A DNA stretch of 64,000 nt from JALZEG01 sp035942255. Its GTDB lineage: Bacteria > Actinomycetota > CADDZG01 > WHSQ01. The first letter of the stretch is position 1, and the number at the start of each line of letters is the position of its first letter. Shown here in pieces: positions 32,434 to 40,711 of this stretch. The position numbers were made by a program, and so were the translations under genes. The stretch spans positions 29,779 through 93,778 of the forward strand of contig DASZDG010000002.1 of the NCBI GenBank assembly GCA_035942255.1, read 5' to 3'. The notes under the pieces were generated by a model. That model was not told the DNA's origin. It saw only the letters and a program-made list of their open reading frames with translations, and did not search any database.

Positions 32434-33491
32434 TGGCGGGCGCAGAGGTCATCCGCTTGCACGACCGGCGGTCGAGCAGGGCTCCCGAGACGAAGACCCG
32501 CTGCGCGGCGACGACCGCGACCGGACGCGGCTGTCGCAACTACGCGCTCCCCGGCAGCGACTACTGCAGCATCCACGAAAGTGACGCGACGGCCCGCCGC
32601 CGCCACCCGTCCACCGGCACCGGCGCGCCTCCGCCGCCGGCGTACGAGCCCGAGTCGTCACGAGGGCTCTTCGAGGGGATCACGGACTTCGTGCGGCGGC
32701 GCCTCGCCGGCGACTACCCGATCGACGACTTCGGCTATGACGAGCACCTGTCGCGCGAGGTGCTGCTACCGCTCGCCCGTCCGCTGTACGAGAGGTACTT
32801 CCGCGTCCGCACGCTCGGCATCGACAGGATCCCGGGCGAGGGGGCCGCATTGCTCGTCGGCAACCACTCGGGGACGATCCCGCTCGACGCGATCATGGTG
32901 CAGTACGCGGTCGCGAACGAGCATCCGCAGAGGCGGCCGGTGCGGAACGTGGCGGCGGACCTCGCTTTCCAGATGCCGTTCATCGGCCCCCTCGCGCGCA
33001 AGAGCGGCAACGCGGTCGCCTGCGACGAGGACGCGTTCGAGCTGCTGCACCGCGGAGAGCTCGTCGGCGTCTACCCCGAGGGCTATAAGGGCGTCGGCAA
33101 GGGATGGAAGGAGCGCTACAAGCTCCAGCGCTTCGGCCGCGGCGGGTTCATCGAGATCGCCCTGCGGACGCGCACGCCGATCGTGCCGGTCGCGATCGTG
33201 GGGGCCGAGGAGGCGTTCCCGATGATCGCGAACGCGCGCACGCTCGCGCGCGCGTTCGGCTTCCCGTACTTCCCGATCACGCCGACGTTCCCGCTGCTCG
33301 GCCCCCTCGGGCTGCTCCCGCTGCCGTCGCGCTGGCTGATCGAGTTCGGCGAGCCGATCCCGATGGACGACTACCCGGACGACGCCGCGGAGGACGCGAT
33401 GCTCGTCTTCGACCTGTCGGACCGGATCAGGGACACGATCCAGCAGATGCTCTATCGCAACCTGACCCTGCGGGGCCGCGCCTTCCTCTAG
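32433..33491 (+). CDS. Lysophospholipid/glycerol acyltransferase (Rv0502-like) with N-terminal Cys motif
   Basis: 352 residues. Residues ~85-352 form a PlsC-type acyltransferase: LLVGNHSGTIPLDAIMV (His-Asp motif), FIGPLARKSGNAVA, GVYPEGYKGVGK and IVPVAIVGAEE. The first ~80 residues hold C-x9-C-x10-C-x2-H (RCAATTATGRGCRNYALPGSDYCSIH region), a small zinc-binding module often added to actinobacterial proteins, then a Pro-rich linker. It likely acylates a lipid at the inner membrane. Coupled to the GalE2-like gene, as in mycobacteria (Rv0501-Rv0502). Confidence 0.88.
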   Translation: MAGAEVIRLHDRRSSRAPETKTRCAATTATGRGCRNYALPGSDYCSIHESDATARRRHPSTGTGAPPPPAYEPESSRGLFEGITDFVRRRLAGDYPIDDFGYDEHLSREVLLPLARPLYERYFRVRTLGIDRIPGEGAALLVGNHSGTIPLDAIMVQYAVANEHPQRRPVRNVAADLAFQMPFIGPLARKSGNAVACDEDAFELLHRGELVGVYPEGYKGVGKGWKERYKLQRFGRGGFIEIALRTRTPIVPVAIVGAEEAFPMIANARTLARAFGFPYFPITPTFPLLGPLGLLPLPSRWLIEFGEPIPMDDYPDDAAEDAMLVFDLSDRIRDTIQQMLYRNLTLRGRAFL

Positions 33492-33494
33492 CGT

Positions 33495-33593
33495 CTAGCC
33501 CCCGAGCTGGTAGATCCGCATCACGCCGAGCACGCCCGCCACGGCGATCGCGGCGAGCAGCAGCATGATGGCGTAGAGCGTGTTCCGTCGCAT
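33495..33593 (-). CDS. 32-aa single-span membrane protein (possible)
   Basis: MRRNTLYAIMLLLAAIAVAG followed by VLGVMRIYQLGG: a basic start and one hydrophobic helix. There is no clear ribosome binding site; TTGACA about 30 bases upstream may be a -35. It is convergent with the acyltransferase. Support is composition only. Confidence 0.4.
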   Translation of the reverse strand: MRRNTLYAIMLLLAAIAVAGVLGVMRIYQLGG

Positions 33594-33627
33594 GACGTCG
33601 GCTAGGCCTCCCGGCGAGGGAATGTTG

Positions 33628-34002
33628 TCAACGGACTGGGTCCTCTCCGGACGCCGGCATGGGTAAGCCGACATGGTCGCGCAGCTTAGGTAATCGGGCA
33701 ACGAGCAGGCGGAGCAGTCGATCGGCGAATTCGTTTGCTTCCACCAGTTGAGGCACGGACACGGCCGACGCCGATAGGTGGACGACGAAGTCCCGGACCT
33801 GGCGGACTGCGTCTATCTCCTCATTGAACAGGTTCGCCCACGTCTTTAGCAGATCGAGCTCTCCGTCATCGAGCTCGATCCCCGTTGGAGCGACACGCGC
33901 TTGTCCGGCCAAGTAGTAGCGCTCGATCTGAGCCCACTTGTGGGTGAGGGACGATCCGAGCTCTGCGAGATCGCTGGCTGCGATGTGTCCGCGGCTATTC
34001 AT
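33628..34002 (-). CDS. Hypothetical soluble helical protein
   Basis: 124 residues, helical, with acidic and hydrophobic patches (VPQLVEANEFADRLLRLLVA). No family recognised. Codon use is less GC-biased than that of neighbours (more A/T at third positions). Its start overlaps the end of the membrane protein at 33995 by eight bases, so the two are a unit and may be an acquired gene pair. Confidence 0.6.
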   Translation of the reverse strand: MNSRGHIAASDLAELGSSLTHKWAQIERYYLAGQARVAPTGIELDDGELDLLKTWANLFNEEIDAVRQVRDFVVHLSASAVSVPQLVEANEFADRLLRLLVARLPKLRDHVGLPMPASGEDPVR

Positions 34003-34483
34003 CCGGCCGATCCTCCTGAACGAATCGCGCCGCTCTCTTTGCGAACGTCTTGAAGTCGACGTTGATGATGTTCTCTATCCGTTGGGTCATTTGGTTTTGT
34101 ACTCGAACGATGTCCCGCTCAAGGCGCTTTTGCTGCTCTTCCTGCTCGGCGACCTTCCGCTTCAACGAGATTAGTCCAGGAATCGCGACCTCGGCGACCT
34201 GTGGGAACAGGAGGATCGGCACGGGGATGAGCAACACGAGGAAGTCGGACGTCGCGGGAGGGCCGCACGCCTCGGCCACGGGATCACGCCCGACCCGACT
34301 GGCGATGTCGCGACAGACCTGCCAATTGTCCGCGAAGAGACTGAGGCCCACGATAAAAGTCGGGACGAACGAAATCAGAAGCGCGAGCCGCCATTGCCAC
34401 GACGATGGAGTTGGGTCGTCAACCGATTCCGACGCCGATCCCCTGCTTTCCTCGGATGCTCGGGAAGTCCCCCTGGTCCGCAC
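33995..34483 (-). CDS. Membrane protein with C-terminal coiled coil, unknown
   Basis: 162 residues from GTG 34483, which has GGGAGG nine bases upstream. Two membrane segments (LALLISFVPTFIVGLSLFA and FLVLLIPVPILLFPQVAEVA) are followed by a coiled coil (LKRKVAEQEEQQKRLERDIV). An open frame continues to 34636 but overlaps the sigma factor start, so the shorter form is preferred. Codon use is AT-richer, as in its partner gene at 33628. Function unknown. Confidence 0.6.
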   Translation of the reverse strand: MRTRGTSRASEESRGSASESVDDPTPSSWQWRLALLISFVPTFIVGLSLFADNWQVCRDIASRVGRDPVAEACGPPATSDFLVLLIPVPILLFPQVAEVAIPGLISLKRKVAEQEEQQKRLERDIVRVQNQMTQRIENIINVDFKTFAKRAARFVQEDRPDE

Positions 34484-34586
34484 AGGGGGGATCCTCCCGT
34501 ACGTTCCGCCGGACCGGTGTGGCGGCCGCAACACTGCAGCGGGGGCCACAGCGCGACCTGGGACGCCTCTCGCGCGTGTATAGGGC

Positions 34587-35111
34587 GTGGAGGTGATCGG
34601 AGTAGCCGGCGAGAGCCCGGGGCGTTCGGACGTCACGCCCCTCGAGGCGCTGTACCGCTCGCACGCGTCCGGCGCCGTCCGGCTCGCGTACGTGTTGACG
34701 GCCGACGCGGCCGCCGCCCAGGACGTCGCGCACGAGGCGTTCGTCCGCGTCGGCGGGAAGCTCGCCGGGCTCAGGAACCCGGACCAGGCCCGCGCCTACC
34801 TGTTCAAGACGACGCTGAACCTGTGCCGGTCCCGGGCGCGGCGGTCGAAGGCGGAGCGTGCCGCGACCGAACGCCTCCATCGCCCGAGCGTGGACGTTCA
34901 GCCGGACGTGGGCGCGCGCGACGAGATGTGGGGTGCGCTGCTGAGGCTGCCGCTGCGCCAGCGATCCGCGCTGTTCCTCCGCTACTACGAGGACCTCTCG
35001 GAGGTGCAGGCCGCGGAGGCGCTGGGGTGTTCGGTCGGAGCGATGAAGTCGTTGGTCAACAGGGGGCTGAAGGGGCTGCGGTCGCAGCTCGAAGGAGCGA
35101 GCGATGAATGA
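34587..35111 (+). CDS. ECF-type RNA polymerase sigma factor (SigE-like)
   Basis: 174 residues from GTG. Region 2 (LYRSHASGAVRLAYVLTADA, DVAHEAFVRV, RAYLFKTTLNLCRSRAR) and region 4 (LRLPLRQRSALFLRYYEDLS, EAALGCSVGAMKSLVNRGLKGL pattern) identify an ECF sigma. Streptomyces-type SigE-like and SigM-like factors share this length. It overlaps the next gene, a one-span membrane protein, by eight bases; such partners are commonly anti-sigma factors. Confidence 0.9.
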   Translation: MEVIGVAGESPGRSDVTPLEALYRSHASGAVRLAYVLTADAAAAQDVAHEAFVRVGGKLAGLRNPDQARAYLFKTTLNLCRSRARRSKAERAATERLHRPSVDVQPDVGARDEMWGALLRLPLRQRSALFLRYYEDLSEVQAAEALGCSVGAMKSLVNRGLKGLRSQLEGASDE

Positions 35112-36282
35112 TCTCGAGGCGCGTCTGCGCCGCGTGCTGCACGAGGAGCTGGACCCGGTCGTCGCCGACGCCGTACGCGCCGCGACCGTGACGACGAGGG
35201 CGCGACGCGCGCGGCGCCTGCGGGTGCTCGCCGCGGCCCTCGCCGCGCTCGCGCTCACGGCAGGGGCCGCCGCGACGGCTGCCACGCTGATCGACGACCG
35301 CGACGACCTGCCGCCGGCCGGACGCCCACCGGAGCGGGGGACGTTCTCCGTGACCCTCGGCGAGGGCCGCACCGCGCTCGTCGTCGTCGATCGCGTGCAG
35401 GGGCAGGTCTGCTACGGGTTCGACTACCCGATCGCGTCGTCGGTCACGCTGCGCCGAGAGCACCCCGGCCCCCGCGACCCGGTCGTAGCGACCCTCGCGT
35501 CTTCGCCGGACGCGTACTACGACAGGAAGTGCGCCCGGATCGACCGTGCCGCGGCCGAGGACGTCCTCGACGCGCCGGAGGACCACTACATCCGCTTCGA
35601 CGTCGCGGAGAACGCCACCGCCGGGGCGCTGACGCCGTACGAGCCACCGCCCGGCAGCATCCCGTACGAGGCGGAGGTCGTGTGCGGCCCGGCCGGCGCC
35701 GCGGCGCTGACGCCGCAGGTCCGGCCCCAGCACGACGGCGTGCACGTCACCGTCTACAACTTCGCCCGCGAGCGCGGGGAGCTCTACCTCGTGTCGCCCG
35801 ACGGGGGCAACGGCATCTATCGTCTGCCGGCGAACCGTCTGAAGAGGACCGTCGTCTACTTCGGCCCCGGCCCGATCCAGGCCGCATGCGTCGACCGTCC
35901 CGGACTCGTCGCCTTCCACGGCCCCGGCTCCGAGAGCTACGCGAACCTCGAGATCGTCGACCGCTACGGGCTGTGGTCGGAGCCGGAGCTCGAGTGCGGC
36001 GAGCCCCGCCGGAGGAGCGTCATCCCGACGGACCTGAGGCTGCCGCACGCGAGCGCCGCGTTCCCGAGGTTCGAGCGACTGATCCGCGCGTTCGTCCCCG
36101 GCGTAGAGCTCGACGACGTCCTCGAGCGGCCGGGCTACCCGGACGCTCCCGCGAAGATCGAGACGCGCACCGTCGTACGCGACGGTCGCCGGATCGCGAA
36201 GGTGTGGCTGACGAGGGAGGGAGACGTCTGGGCGCTGGTGCCGTGGACGTGCCCCGGCAGCGGGATCGCGGAGGAGGGCTAG
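35104..36282 (+). CDS. One-span membrane protein, probable anti-sigma partner
   Basis: 392 residues. A short cytoplasmic part (1-37, LRRVLHEELDPVVADAVRAA) precedes one membrane helix (~40-62) and a ~330-residue outer domain with Cys pairs (QVCYGFDY, RKCARID, VVCGPAG, AACVDRPG, LECGEP, TCPG) that may form disulfides. The cytoplasmic part lacks the zinc-finger HxxxCxxC anti-sigma motif. Overlap with the ECF gene supports a regulatory partner role, but it is inferred from position. Confidence 0.75.
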   Translation: MNDLEARLRRVLHEELDPVVADAVRAATVTTRARRARRLRVLAAALAALALTAGAAATAATLIDDRDDLPPAGRPPERGTFSVTLGEGRTALVVVDRVQGQVCYGFDYPIASSVTLRREHPGPRDPVVATLASSPDAYYDRKCARIDRAAAEDVLDAPEDHYIRFDVAENATAGALTPYEPPPGSIPYEAEVVCGPAGAAALTPQVRPQHDGVHVTVYNFARERGELYLVSPDGGNGIYRLPANRLKRTVVYFGPGPIQAACVDRPGLVAFHGPGSESYANLEIVDRYGLWSEPELECGEPRRRSVIPTDLRLPHASAAFPRFERLIRAFVPGVELDDVLERPGYPDAPAKIETRTVVRDGRRIAKVWLTREGDVWALVPWTCPGSGIAEEG

Positions 36283-36683
36283 GCGCGTCCGGCGCGCGGG
36301 TGCTCGCCGGTGTCGCCGAAGTCACGGCAGAGCTCGGTGATGTGGCGCTCGAGCTGGCTCAGCCCCTCGACCTTGCCCACGCAGAGCGCGACGCCCGAGT
36401 CCCGGGCCTCCTTCTCGAGCTTCTGGTCGAGGTACGCGGTGTAGAGGATGATCCCCTGCGAGGGCCGCGTCGAGCGGATCTCCCGCGCCGCCGTCAGGCC
36501 GTCCATCCCCGGCATCTTGTAGTCCATGACGATGACGTCGGGGTCGTGCGAGGTCGCGGCGTCGACGGCCTCGGTGCCGGACGCGGCCTCGGCCACCACG
36601 TCGAACCCGTCGAGCTCCAGCATGTCGACGAGCATCGACCGCACGTGGTCCGTGTCGTCCACTACCAGCACCTTCACCGTCAC
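36279..36683 (-). CDS. Single-domain response regulator (CheY-like)
   Basis: 134 residues from GTG. KVLVVDDTDHVRS supplies the acidic pair, VIVMDYKMPGMDG the phosphoacceptor Asp (~53), ILYTAY the Thr, and CVGKVEG the conserved Lys. There is no output domain, so it likely acts by protein interaction. It overlaps the TIM-barrel gene upstream (GTGA). No histidine kinase is adjacent. Confidence 0.9.
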   Translation of the reverse strand: MTVKVLVVDDTDHVRSMLVDMLELDGFDVVAEAASGTEAVDAATSHDPDVIVMDYKMPGMDGLTAAREIRSTRPSQGIILYTAYLDQKLEKEARDSGVALCVGKVEGLSQLERHITELCRDFGDTGEHPRAGRA

Positions 36684-37558
36684 TTAGAACGACCTCCCAG
36701 TCGACGCGGCGCAGCTCCGGCGGGCGCGGGGCTCCCTGCTCCCTCCCGCGGCAGGCCCTTCGCGACGCGTTCTCTCCGGAAGAGCCTGTCCTCCACGTAC
36801 TCCCTGTTTCTTCGAAGCGTAGCGACCAGCTCTTTAGGCCTCTCGACGAATCGGCTGACGGAAAGCTCCAGCGAGACGGCCCCCGAGTACCGGGTCCGGC
36901 GTAGCTCGGCGAGCAGCCGGTCGATCGGGAGGATGCCGTCGCCGAGCGAGAGGTGCCCGTCGCGGCCGTCTCCGGCGTTGTCCGAGAGGTGCAGGTGCAC
37001 GAGCTTCGGAGCGAGCACCTGGTAGGCGTCGAGGATGTCGCCGCGGGCGACCGTCACGTGGCTCGTGTCCATCACGACGCGGTGGCACGCCTGGACGAGC
37101 TCCCGCGGGTCGAGCCACCGGTACGCGCGCAGCTTCCGCCCCGCCACCCACACCGGGTACATCGTCTCGACCGCGACCGTCACCCCGGTCTGGGCCTCGA
37201 ACGCTTCGGCCTGCTTGTCGACCCACCGGGTGTACTCCCGCTCCCAGAAGTACGGCGGGTGGACGATCATCGTGTCCGCCCCGACGGCCTTGCACATCTC
37301 GGCCCCCCGTTTGATCTTGCCGATCGGGTCGAGCCCCCAGACGTTCTTCGTGATCACGAGGAAGGGCCCGTGGACCGACGCGATCCGCAGCCCCCGCTCC
37401 TCCGCCAGCCGGCGGGGGATCTCGGGGTCCTGGGTGCGGGGGTCGCGGGTGACCATCAGCTCGATCTCCTGGAACCCGGCCTCGGCCAGCGCGTCCATCG
37501 CCACCTCGAGCGAGAACGCCCAGAAGGGGCCGGTCGAGCACTGCACGCGGGGTCTCAT
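36680..37558 (-). CDS. Sugar phosphate isomerase/epimerase-like TIM-barrel protein (AP endonuclease 2 family)
   Basis: 292 residues. MDALAEAGFQEIELMV, SVHGPF, MIVHPPYFW, VAVETMY, MDTSHVTVA and LVHLHLSDN fit the xylose isomerase-like TIM barrel, with His, Glu and Asp placed for a metal site. M. tuberculosis Rv0498, just before proC, is in my recollection of this fold too. Substrate unknown. The C-terminal ~35 residues are a Pro/Ala/Arg-rich tail. It is co-transcribed with the response regulator. Confidence 0.82.
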   Translation of the reverse strand: MRPRVQCSTGPFWAFSLEVAMDALAEAGFQEIELMVTRDPRTQDPEIPRRLAEERGLRIASVHGPFLVITKNVWGLDPIGKIKRGAEMCKAVGADTMIVHPPYFWEREYTRWVDKQAEAFEAQTGVTVAVETMYPVWVAGRKLRAYRWLDPRELVQACHRVVMDTSHVTVARGDILDAYQVLAPKLVHLHLSDNAGDGRDGHLSLGDGILPIDRLLAELRRTRYSGAVSLELSVSRFVERPKELVATLRRNREYVEDRLFRRERVAKGLPREGAGSPAPAGAAPRRLGGRSK

Positions 37559-37586
37559 CCCTCAGATCGTCCCACGGGTCGGACGC

Positions 37587-37613
37587 GAAAACGCCCCCGC
37601 TCTCGGCGGGGGC
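37587..37613 (-). terminator. Strong hairpin with T-run on minus strand
   Basis: ACGCCCCCGC (37591-37600) pairs perfectly with GCGGGGGCGT (37606-37615 region, 10 bp) around TCTCG. On the minus strand the stem is followed by TTTTCGC. It would end leftward transcription, yet no protein gene is read leftward into it; the only candidate is the structured element at 37622-37723. Confidence 0.65.
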
Positions 37614-37621
37614 GTCATAGC

Positions 37622-37723
37622 GGAGCTGAAGCCGGTGGGGCGGCTTGGGGCGGGCTGGGAGGCTCGAGACACGACCCGGCGTGAGGATCGTGCGGTCCTA
37701 ACGTCCCACCGTCTTTCAGCTCC
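37622..37723 (-). other. Structured intergenic element with 16-bp closing helix, possible small RNA
   Basis: GGAGCTGAA (37622-37630) pairs with TTCAGCTCC (37715-37723) and, after a small internal loop, CGGTGGG (37633-37639) pairs with CCCACCG (37705-37711). CACGA (670-674 of this block) and TCGTG can pair inside. On the minus strand it is directly followed by the terminator at 37591-37615, so it looks like a free-standing ~130-nt transcript. It does not fold as a tRNA and no family is recognised. The remaining 37724-37863 is the leader of the ligase gene. Confidence 0.45.
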
Positions 37724-37863
37724 AAGGTAATGGTCGGCGTCCGCGGCAGTTACTTGAGCGGCCTTCCAGGAAATTCCTTCGCGAGTTCGGCGGAGGCTAG
37801 CTCTCTGCTAGCTAATGCTTGCAGAAGTTTGCACCCGGCGGCGGGAGGGGAGAGAATGTGACG

Positions 37864-39333
37864 ATGAACGTCGCGGACCTCCTTCTGACGTCGGCCGGGA
37901 ACCACCCGGACAAGACGGCGCTGATCGTCCCGGGCGGCACCCCCGCCACGTTCGCCGAGGTCGCCCGCAGCGCGGGATCGGTCGCGCACGAGCTGCGGTC
38001 CGCGGGCGTCGTCCCCGGCGACCGCGTCGGGATCGCCATGGGCAACGTCCCCGAGTTCGTCTATTCGTATTTCGGCGTGCTGGCCGCGGGGGCCGCGGTC
38101 GTTCCCCTGAACCCGATGCTGACCGAGCCCGAGGTCGGCCGGATCCTCGAGGACTCCGGCGCCAAGGGCGTGCTGGGCGTCTCTCCCGCGGGCGACGCGG
38201 CCCGTGCGGCCGCGACCGCGGCGGGCGTCCGTTACGTCACCGCCACGGAGTGGACCGGCGGCACCGGCGACCTCGCGCCTGCCGAGACCGGAGGCGACGA
38301 CCTCGCCGTGCTCGCGTACACGTCGGGGACGACCGGCGAGCCGAAGGGAGCGATGCTCACCCACGGCAACCTGCTCGCGAACATCGAGCAGCAGATGTCG
38401 ATGGACGCCCACGTCGAGCCGTCGGACGTCCTGCTGCTGTCGTTGCCGCTCTTCCACATCTTCGGGCTGAACGTCACGCTCGGGCTCCTCGTCAGGACGG
38501 GCGCGAGCGGCGTCCTCACCGAGCGCTTCGACCCCGTCGAATGCCTCCGCCTGATCCCGGAGCACGGCATCACGGTGATGTTCGGCGCGCCCACGATGTA
38601 TACCGCGCTGATCGGGACGCCGGGGGCCGAGAGCTACGACCTCTCCAGCGTGCGCCTCGCGATCTCCGGCGCGGCCCCCCTGCCCGCGGAGGTCCTTCAC
38701 CGGTTCAAGGAGCTCTTCGGCGTCGACGTCTACGAGGGCTACGGCCTGACCGAGACCGCACCGACGCTGACGTCGAACCGGATGGCCGCTGCGCCCCGGC
38801 CCGGATCCATCGGCAAGCCGCTGCCCGGCGTCGAGATCAGGCTCGTCGACGAGTCGGGCGAGGACGTCGAGCTCGGGGACCCCGGCGAGATCATCGCCCG
38901 CGGCCCCAACGTGTTCGCCGGCTACTGGCACAAGGAAGAGGAGACGCGCCGCGCGTTCACTCCCGACGGCTGGTTCCGGACCGGCGACGTCGCGGTGCAG
39001 GACGAGGACGGCTACCTCCACATCGTCGACCGCAAGCGCGACCTCGTGATCGTGTCGGGGTTCAACGTCTTCCCGTCGGAGGTCGAGCAGGCGCTGGTCG
39101 AGAACCCCGACGTCGCCGAGGCCGCGGTCGTCGGCGTCCCGCACCCGTACACGGGCGAGGCCGTGAAGGCGTTCGTGGTGCTCGCGCCGGGGGCCCGGGC
39201 GACCGAGACCGAGCTGATCGCCGACGTGCAGAGCCGCCTCGCACGCTTCAAGTGCCCCCGCTCCATAGAGATCGTCGACACGCTTCCGCACCTGCTCACC
39301 GGGAAGGTGTTGCGCCGCGCCCTGCGCACCTGA
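37864..39333 (+). CDS. Long-chain/medium-chain acyl-CoA ligase (AMP-binding)
   Basis: 489 residues. YTSGTTGEPKGAMLTHGNLL is the AMP-binding P-loop, YEGYGLTETAPTLT, GWFRTGDVAV and DRKRDLVIVSGFNVFPSEVE are the next core motifs, and GKVLRRALR has the catalytic Lys near the C-terminus. It activates a carboxylic acid with ATP and CoA. Fatty acid is likely, given the acyl-CoA dehydrogenase elsewhere in the window. GGGAGGGGAG lies upstream. Its 3' end overlaps a Crp-type gene by 38 bases on the other strand. Confidence 0.92.
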   Translation: MNVADLLLTSAGNHPDKTALIVPGGTPATFAEVARSAGSVAHELRSAGVVPGDRVGIAMGNVPEFVYSYFGVLAAGAAVVPLNPMLTEPEVGRILEDSGAKGVLGVSPAGDAARAAATAAGVRYVTATEWTGGTGDLAPAETGGDDLAVLAYTSGTTGEPKGAMLTHGNLLANIEQQMSMDAHVEPSDVLLLSLPLFHIFGLNVTLGLLVRTGASGVLTERFDPVECLRLIPEHGITVMFGAPTMYTALIGTPGAESYDLSSVRLAISGAAPLPAEVLHRFKELFGVDVYEGYGLTETAPTLTSNRMAAAPRPGSIGKPLPGVEIRLVDESGEDVELGDPGEIIARGPNVFAGYWHKEEETRRAFTPDGWFRTGDVAVQDEDGYLHIVDRKRDLVIVSGFNVFPSEVEQALVENPDVAEAAVVGVPHPYTGEAVKAFVVLAPGARATETELIADVQSRLARFKCPRSIEIVDTLPHLLTGKVLRRALRT

Positions 39334-39991
39334 TCGCGCGCAGGACCTCCGGCCTCCTGATCCGCAACGTGCGCCCCTCGTAGTCGAGGGTGCCGTGCGA
39401 CTTCCACCGCCGTAGCGTCCGGCACGCGCTCTCGCGGCACATGCCCGCCAGCCCGCCGAGGTCGCGCTGGGGGAACGGGAGCTCTAGCTCGACGTAGCCG
39501 TCATGCGGGCGACCGATCGTCTCCGCGAGGTCGAGCAACCTCCCCGCGAGGCGCGCGGGCACGTTCGCGGACGACCGCTCCTGGGCCGCCTCGCACAGCC
39601 ACCGGACGCGGCCCCCGAGCGCGCGCACGAGCGCGACGCAGGCCACCGGGTTGCGCCCCAGCACCTGCGCGAAGAGCGCCGCGTCGAACCCGAGCACGCC
39701 CGAGCGCGCGGCTGCGACGTGGTCGTACGGCGCGGGGCCGCCGCCCAGGGCCTCCGCGGCCCCCGCGAGGTCGCCCGGCAGGCAGAGGCCGAGGATCGTC
39801 TGGTTGCCCTCGACGTCGCGCCCGACGAGCTTCAGGACCCCGCCGGTCACCAGGTGGACGCGCCGCGGGGGCTCCCCTGCGAACGACAGGGTCTCGCCGG
39901 GACGGAGCCCGCGTGCGACGGCGCGGCCGAGCAGCAGCTCGCGGTCCGCGGGCGCCAGCGGGTCGAGGACGGTGGAGCCGGGGTCGTGCAT
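39296..39991 (-). CDS. Crp/Fnr-family transcriptional regulator
   Basis: 231 residues. A cyclic-nucleotide-type beta barrel (ARGLRPGETLSFAGEPPRRV, LCLPGDLAGAAEAL) leads via a long helix into a winged HTH (FPQRDLGGLAGMCRESACRT then LRRWKSHGTLDYEGRTLRI). The cAMP-binding Arg-Ser/Thr pair is not evident and there is no N-terminal Cys cluster as in FNR, so the ligand is unknown. Convergent with the acyl-CoA ligase it may control. Confidence 0.9.
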   Translation of the reverse strand: MHDPGSTVLDPLAPADRELLLGRAVARGLRPGETLSFAGEPPRRVHLVTGGVLKLVGRDVEGNQTILGLCLPGDLAGAAEALGGGPAPYDHVAAARSGVLGFDAALFAQVLGRNPVACVALVRALGGRVRWLCEAAQERSSANVPARLAGRLLDLAETIGRPHDGYVELELPFPQRDLGGLAGMCRESACRTLRRWKSHGTLDYEGRTLRIRRPEVLRAIRCAGRGATPSR

Positions 39992-40147
39992 GGGATACGC
40001 CTCCCGTCGGTCGCGGCGGCGCAGAGCCGCCTGTGGCTACGGTCGAGGCGCGGTCGAGGGGCAGGCGCGGTGCCTGCCCCTCCTCGGGATCGAGGCTACG
40101 ACGCGGAGGGGGCCGCGTACAGCCCCCAATGTTCCCCGGCTGGGACA

Positions 40148-40708
40148 ATGGGGGCCATGGATGCCCCCTCGCGCGACCCCGGCCGCCGTCGCTGGGTCAG
40201 GCTCGCCTGGCTCGTAGGCCCGGCCGTCCTGTTCGTCGTCCTGCTCGCCGCGGGGATCGCGCTGAAGGGCGAGGCCGTGGAGCCGGGGGACCCCGCTCCT
40301 TCCGTCGCGGCGCCGGCGCTCGAGGGGGACGCGGTGGTAGCGCTCGACGACCTCAGGGGCAAGCCGGTGCTCGTGAACTTCTGGGCGAGCTGGTGCGTGC
40401 CGTGCGAGGACGAGGCGAAGCTGCTCGAGGCCGCGTACCGCCGGTACCGCGACGAGGTCGCGTTCCTCGGCGTGAACGTCAAGGACGCGCGCAGCGACGC
40501 GCTGGAGTTCGTCGAGCGACACGACGTCTCGTATCCCCAGGTGAGGGACGAGCGCCTCGACTGGTACGACGGGTTCGGCCTCACCGGACAGCCCGAGACG
40601 TTCTTGATCGACGCGGACGGCGAGATCGTCGAGCACTACAAGGGCGAGTTCACCAGCACCGCCGATCTGTTCCGTCTGCTCGACGTGATGGTCGCTCGGA
40701 ATGCCTAA
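40148..40708 (+). CDS. TlpA/ResA-like thioredoxin-fold membrane protein
   Basis: 186 residues. One N-terminal helix (VGPAVLFVVLLAAGIALKG) anchors a periplasm-side thioredoxin domain with WASWCVPCEDE (CxxC) and TGQPETFLIDADG (cis-Pro). Such proteins reduce apocytochrome c haem-binding Cys for maturation. CcdA, its electron source, is encoded three bases downstream; M. tuberculosis Rv0526-Rv0527 is the same pair. Dihaem cytochrome c (59362) and ccmD/ccmC (63826) fit this role. ATG 40157 is an alternative start. Confidence 0.92.
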   Translation: MGAMDAPSRDPGRRRWVRLAWLVGPAVLFVVLLAAGIALKGEAVEPGDPAPSVAAPALEGDAVVALDDLRGKPVLVNFWASWCVPCEDEAKLLEAAYRRYRDEVAFLGVNVKDARSDALEFVERHDVSYPQVRDERLDWYDGFGLTGQPETFLIDADGEIVEHYKGEFTSTADLFRLLDVMVARNA

Positions 40709-40711
40709 CGC

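Noticed and set aside
37622..37723. tRNA gene (acceptor-like GGAGCTGAA/TTCAGCTCC)
   Set aside because: No T-loop TTCGANNC at the right distance, no anticodon arm, and 102 bases between ends; tRNA-Sec geometry does not fit either.
37750..39291. 513-residue minus-strand open frame opposite the acyl-CoA ligase
   Set aside because: The plus strand has an unmistakable ligase with all core motifs; the minus frame has no domain and a shadow composition.
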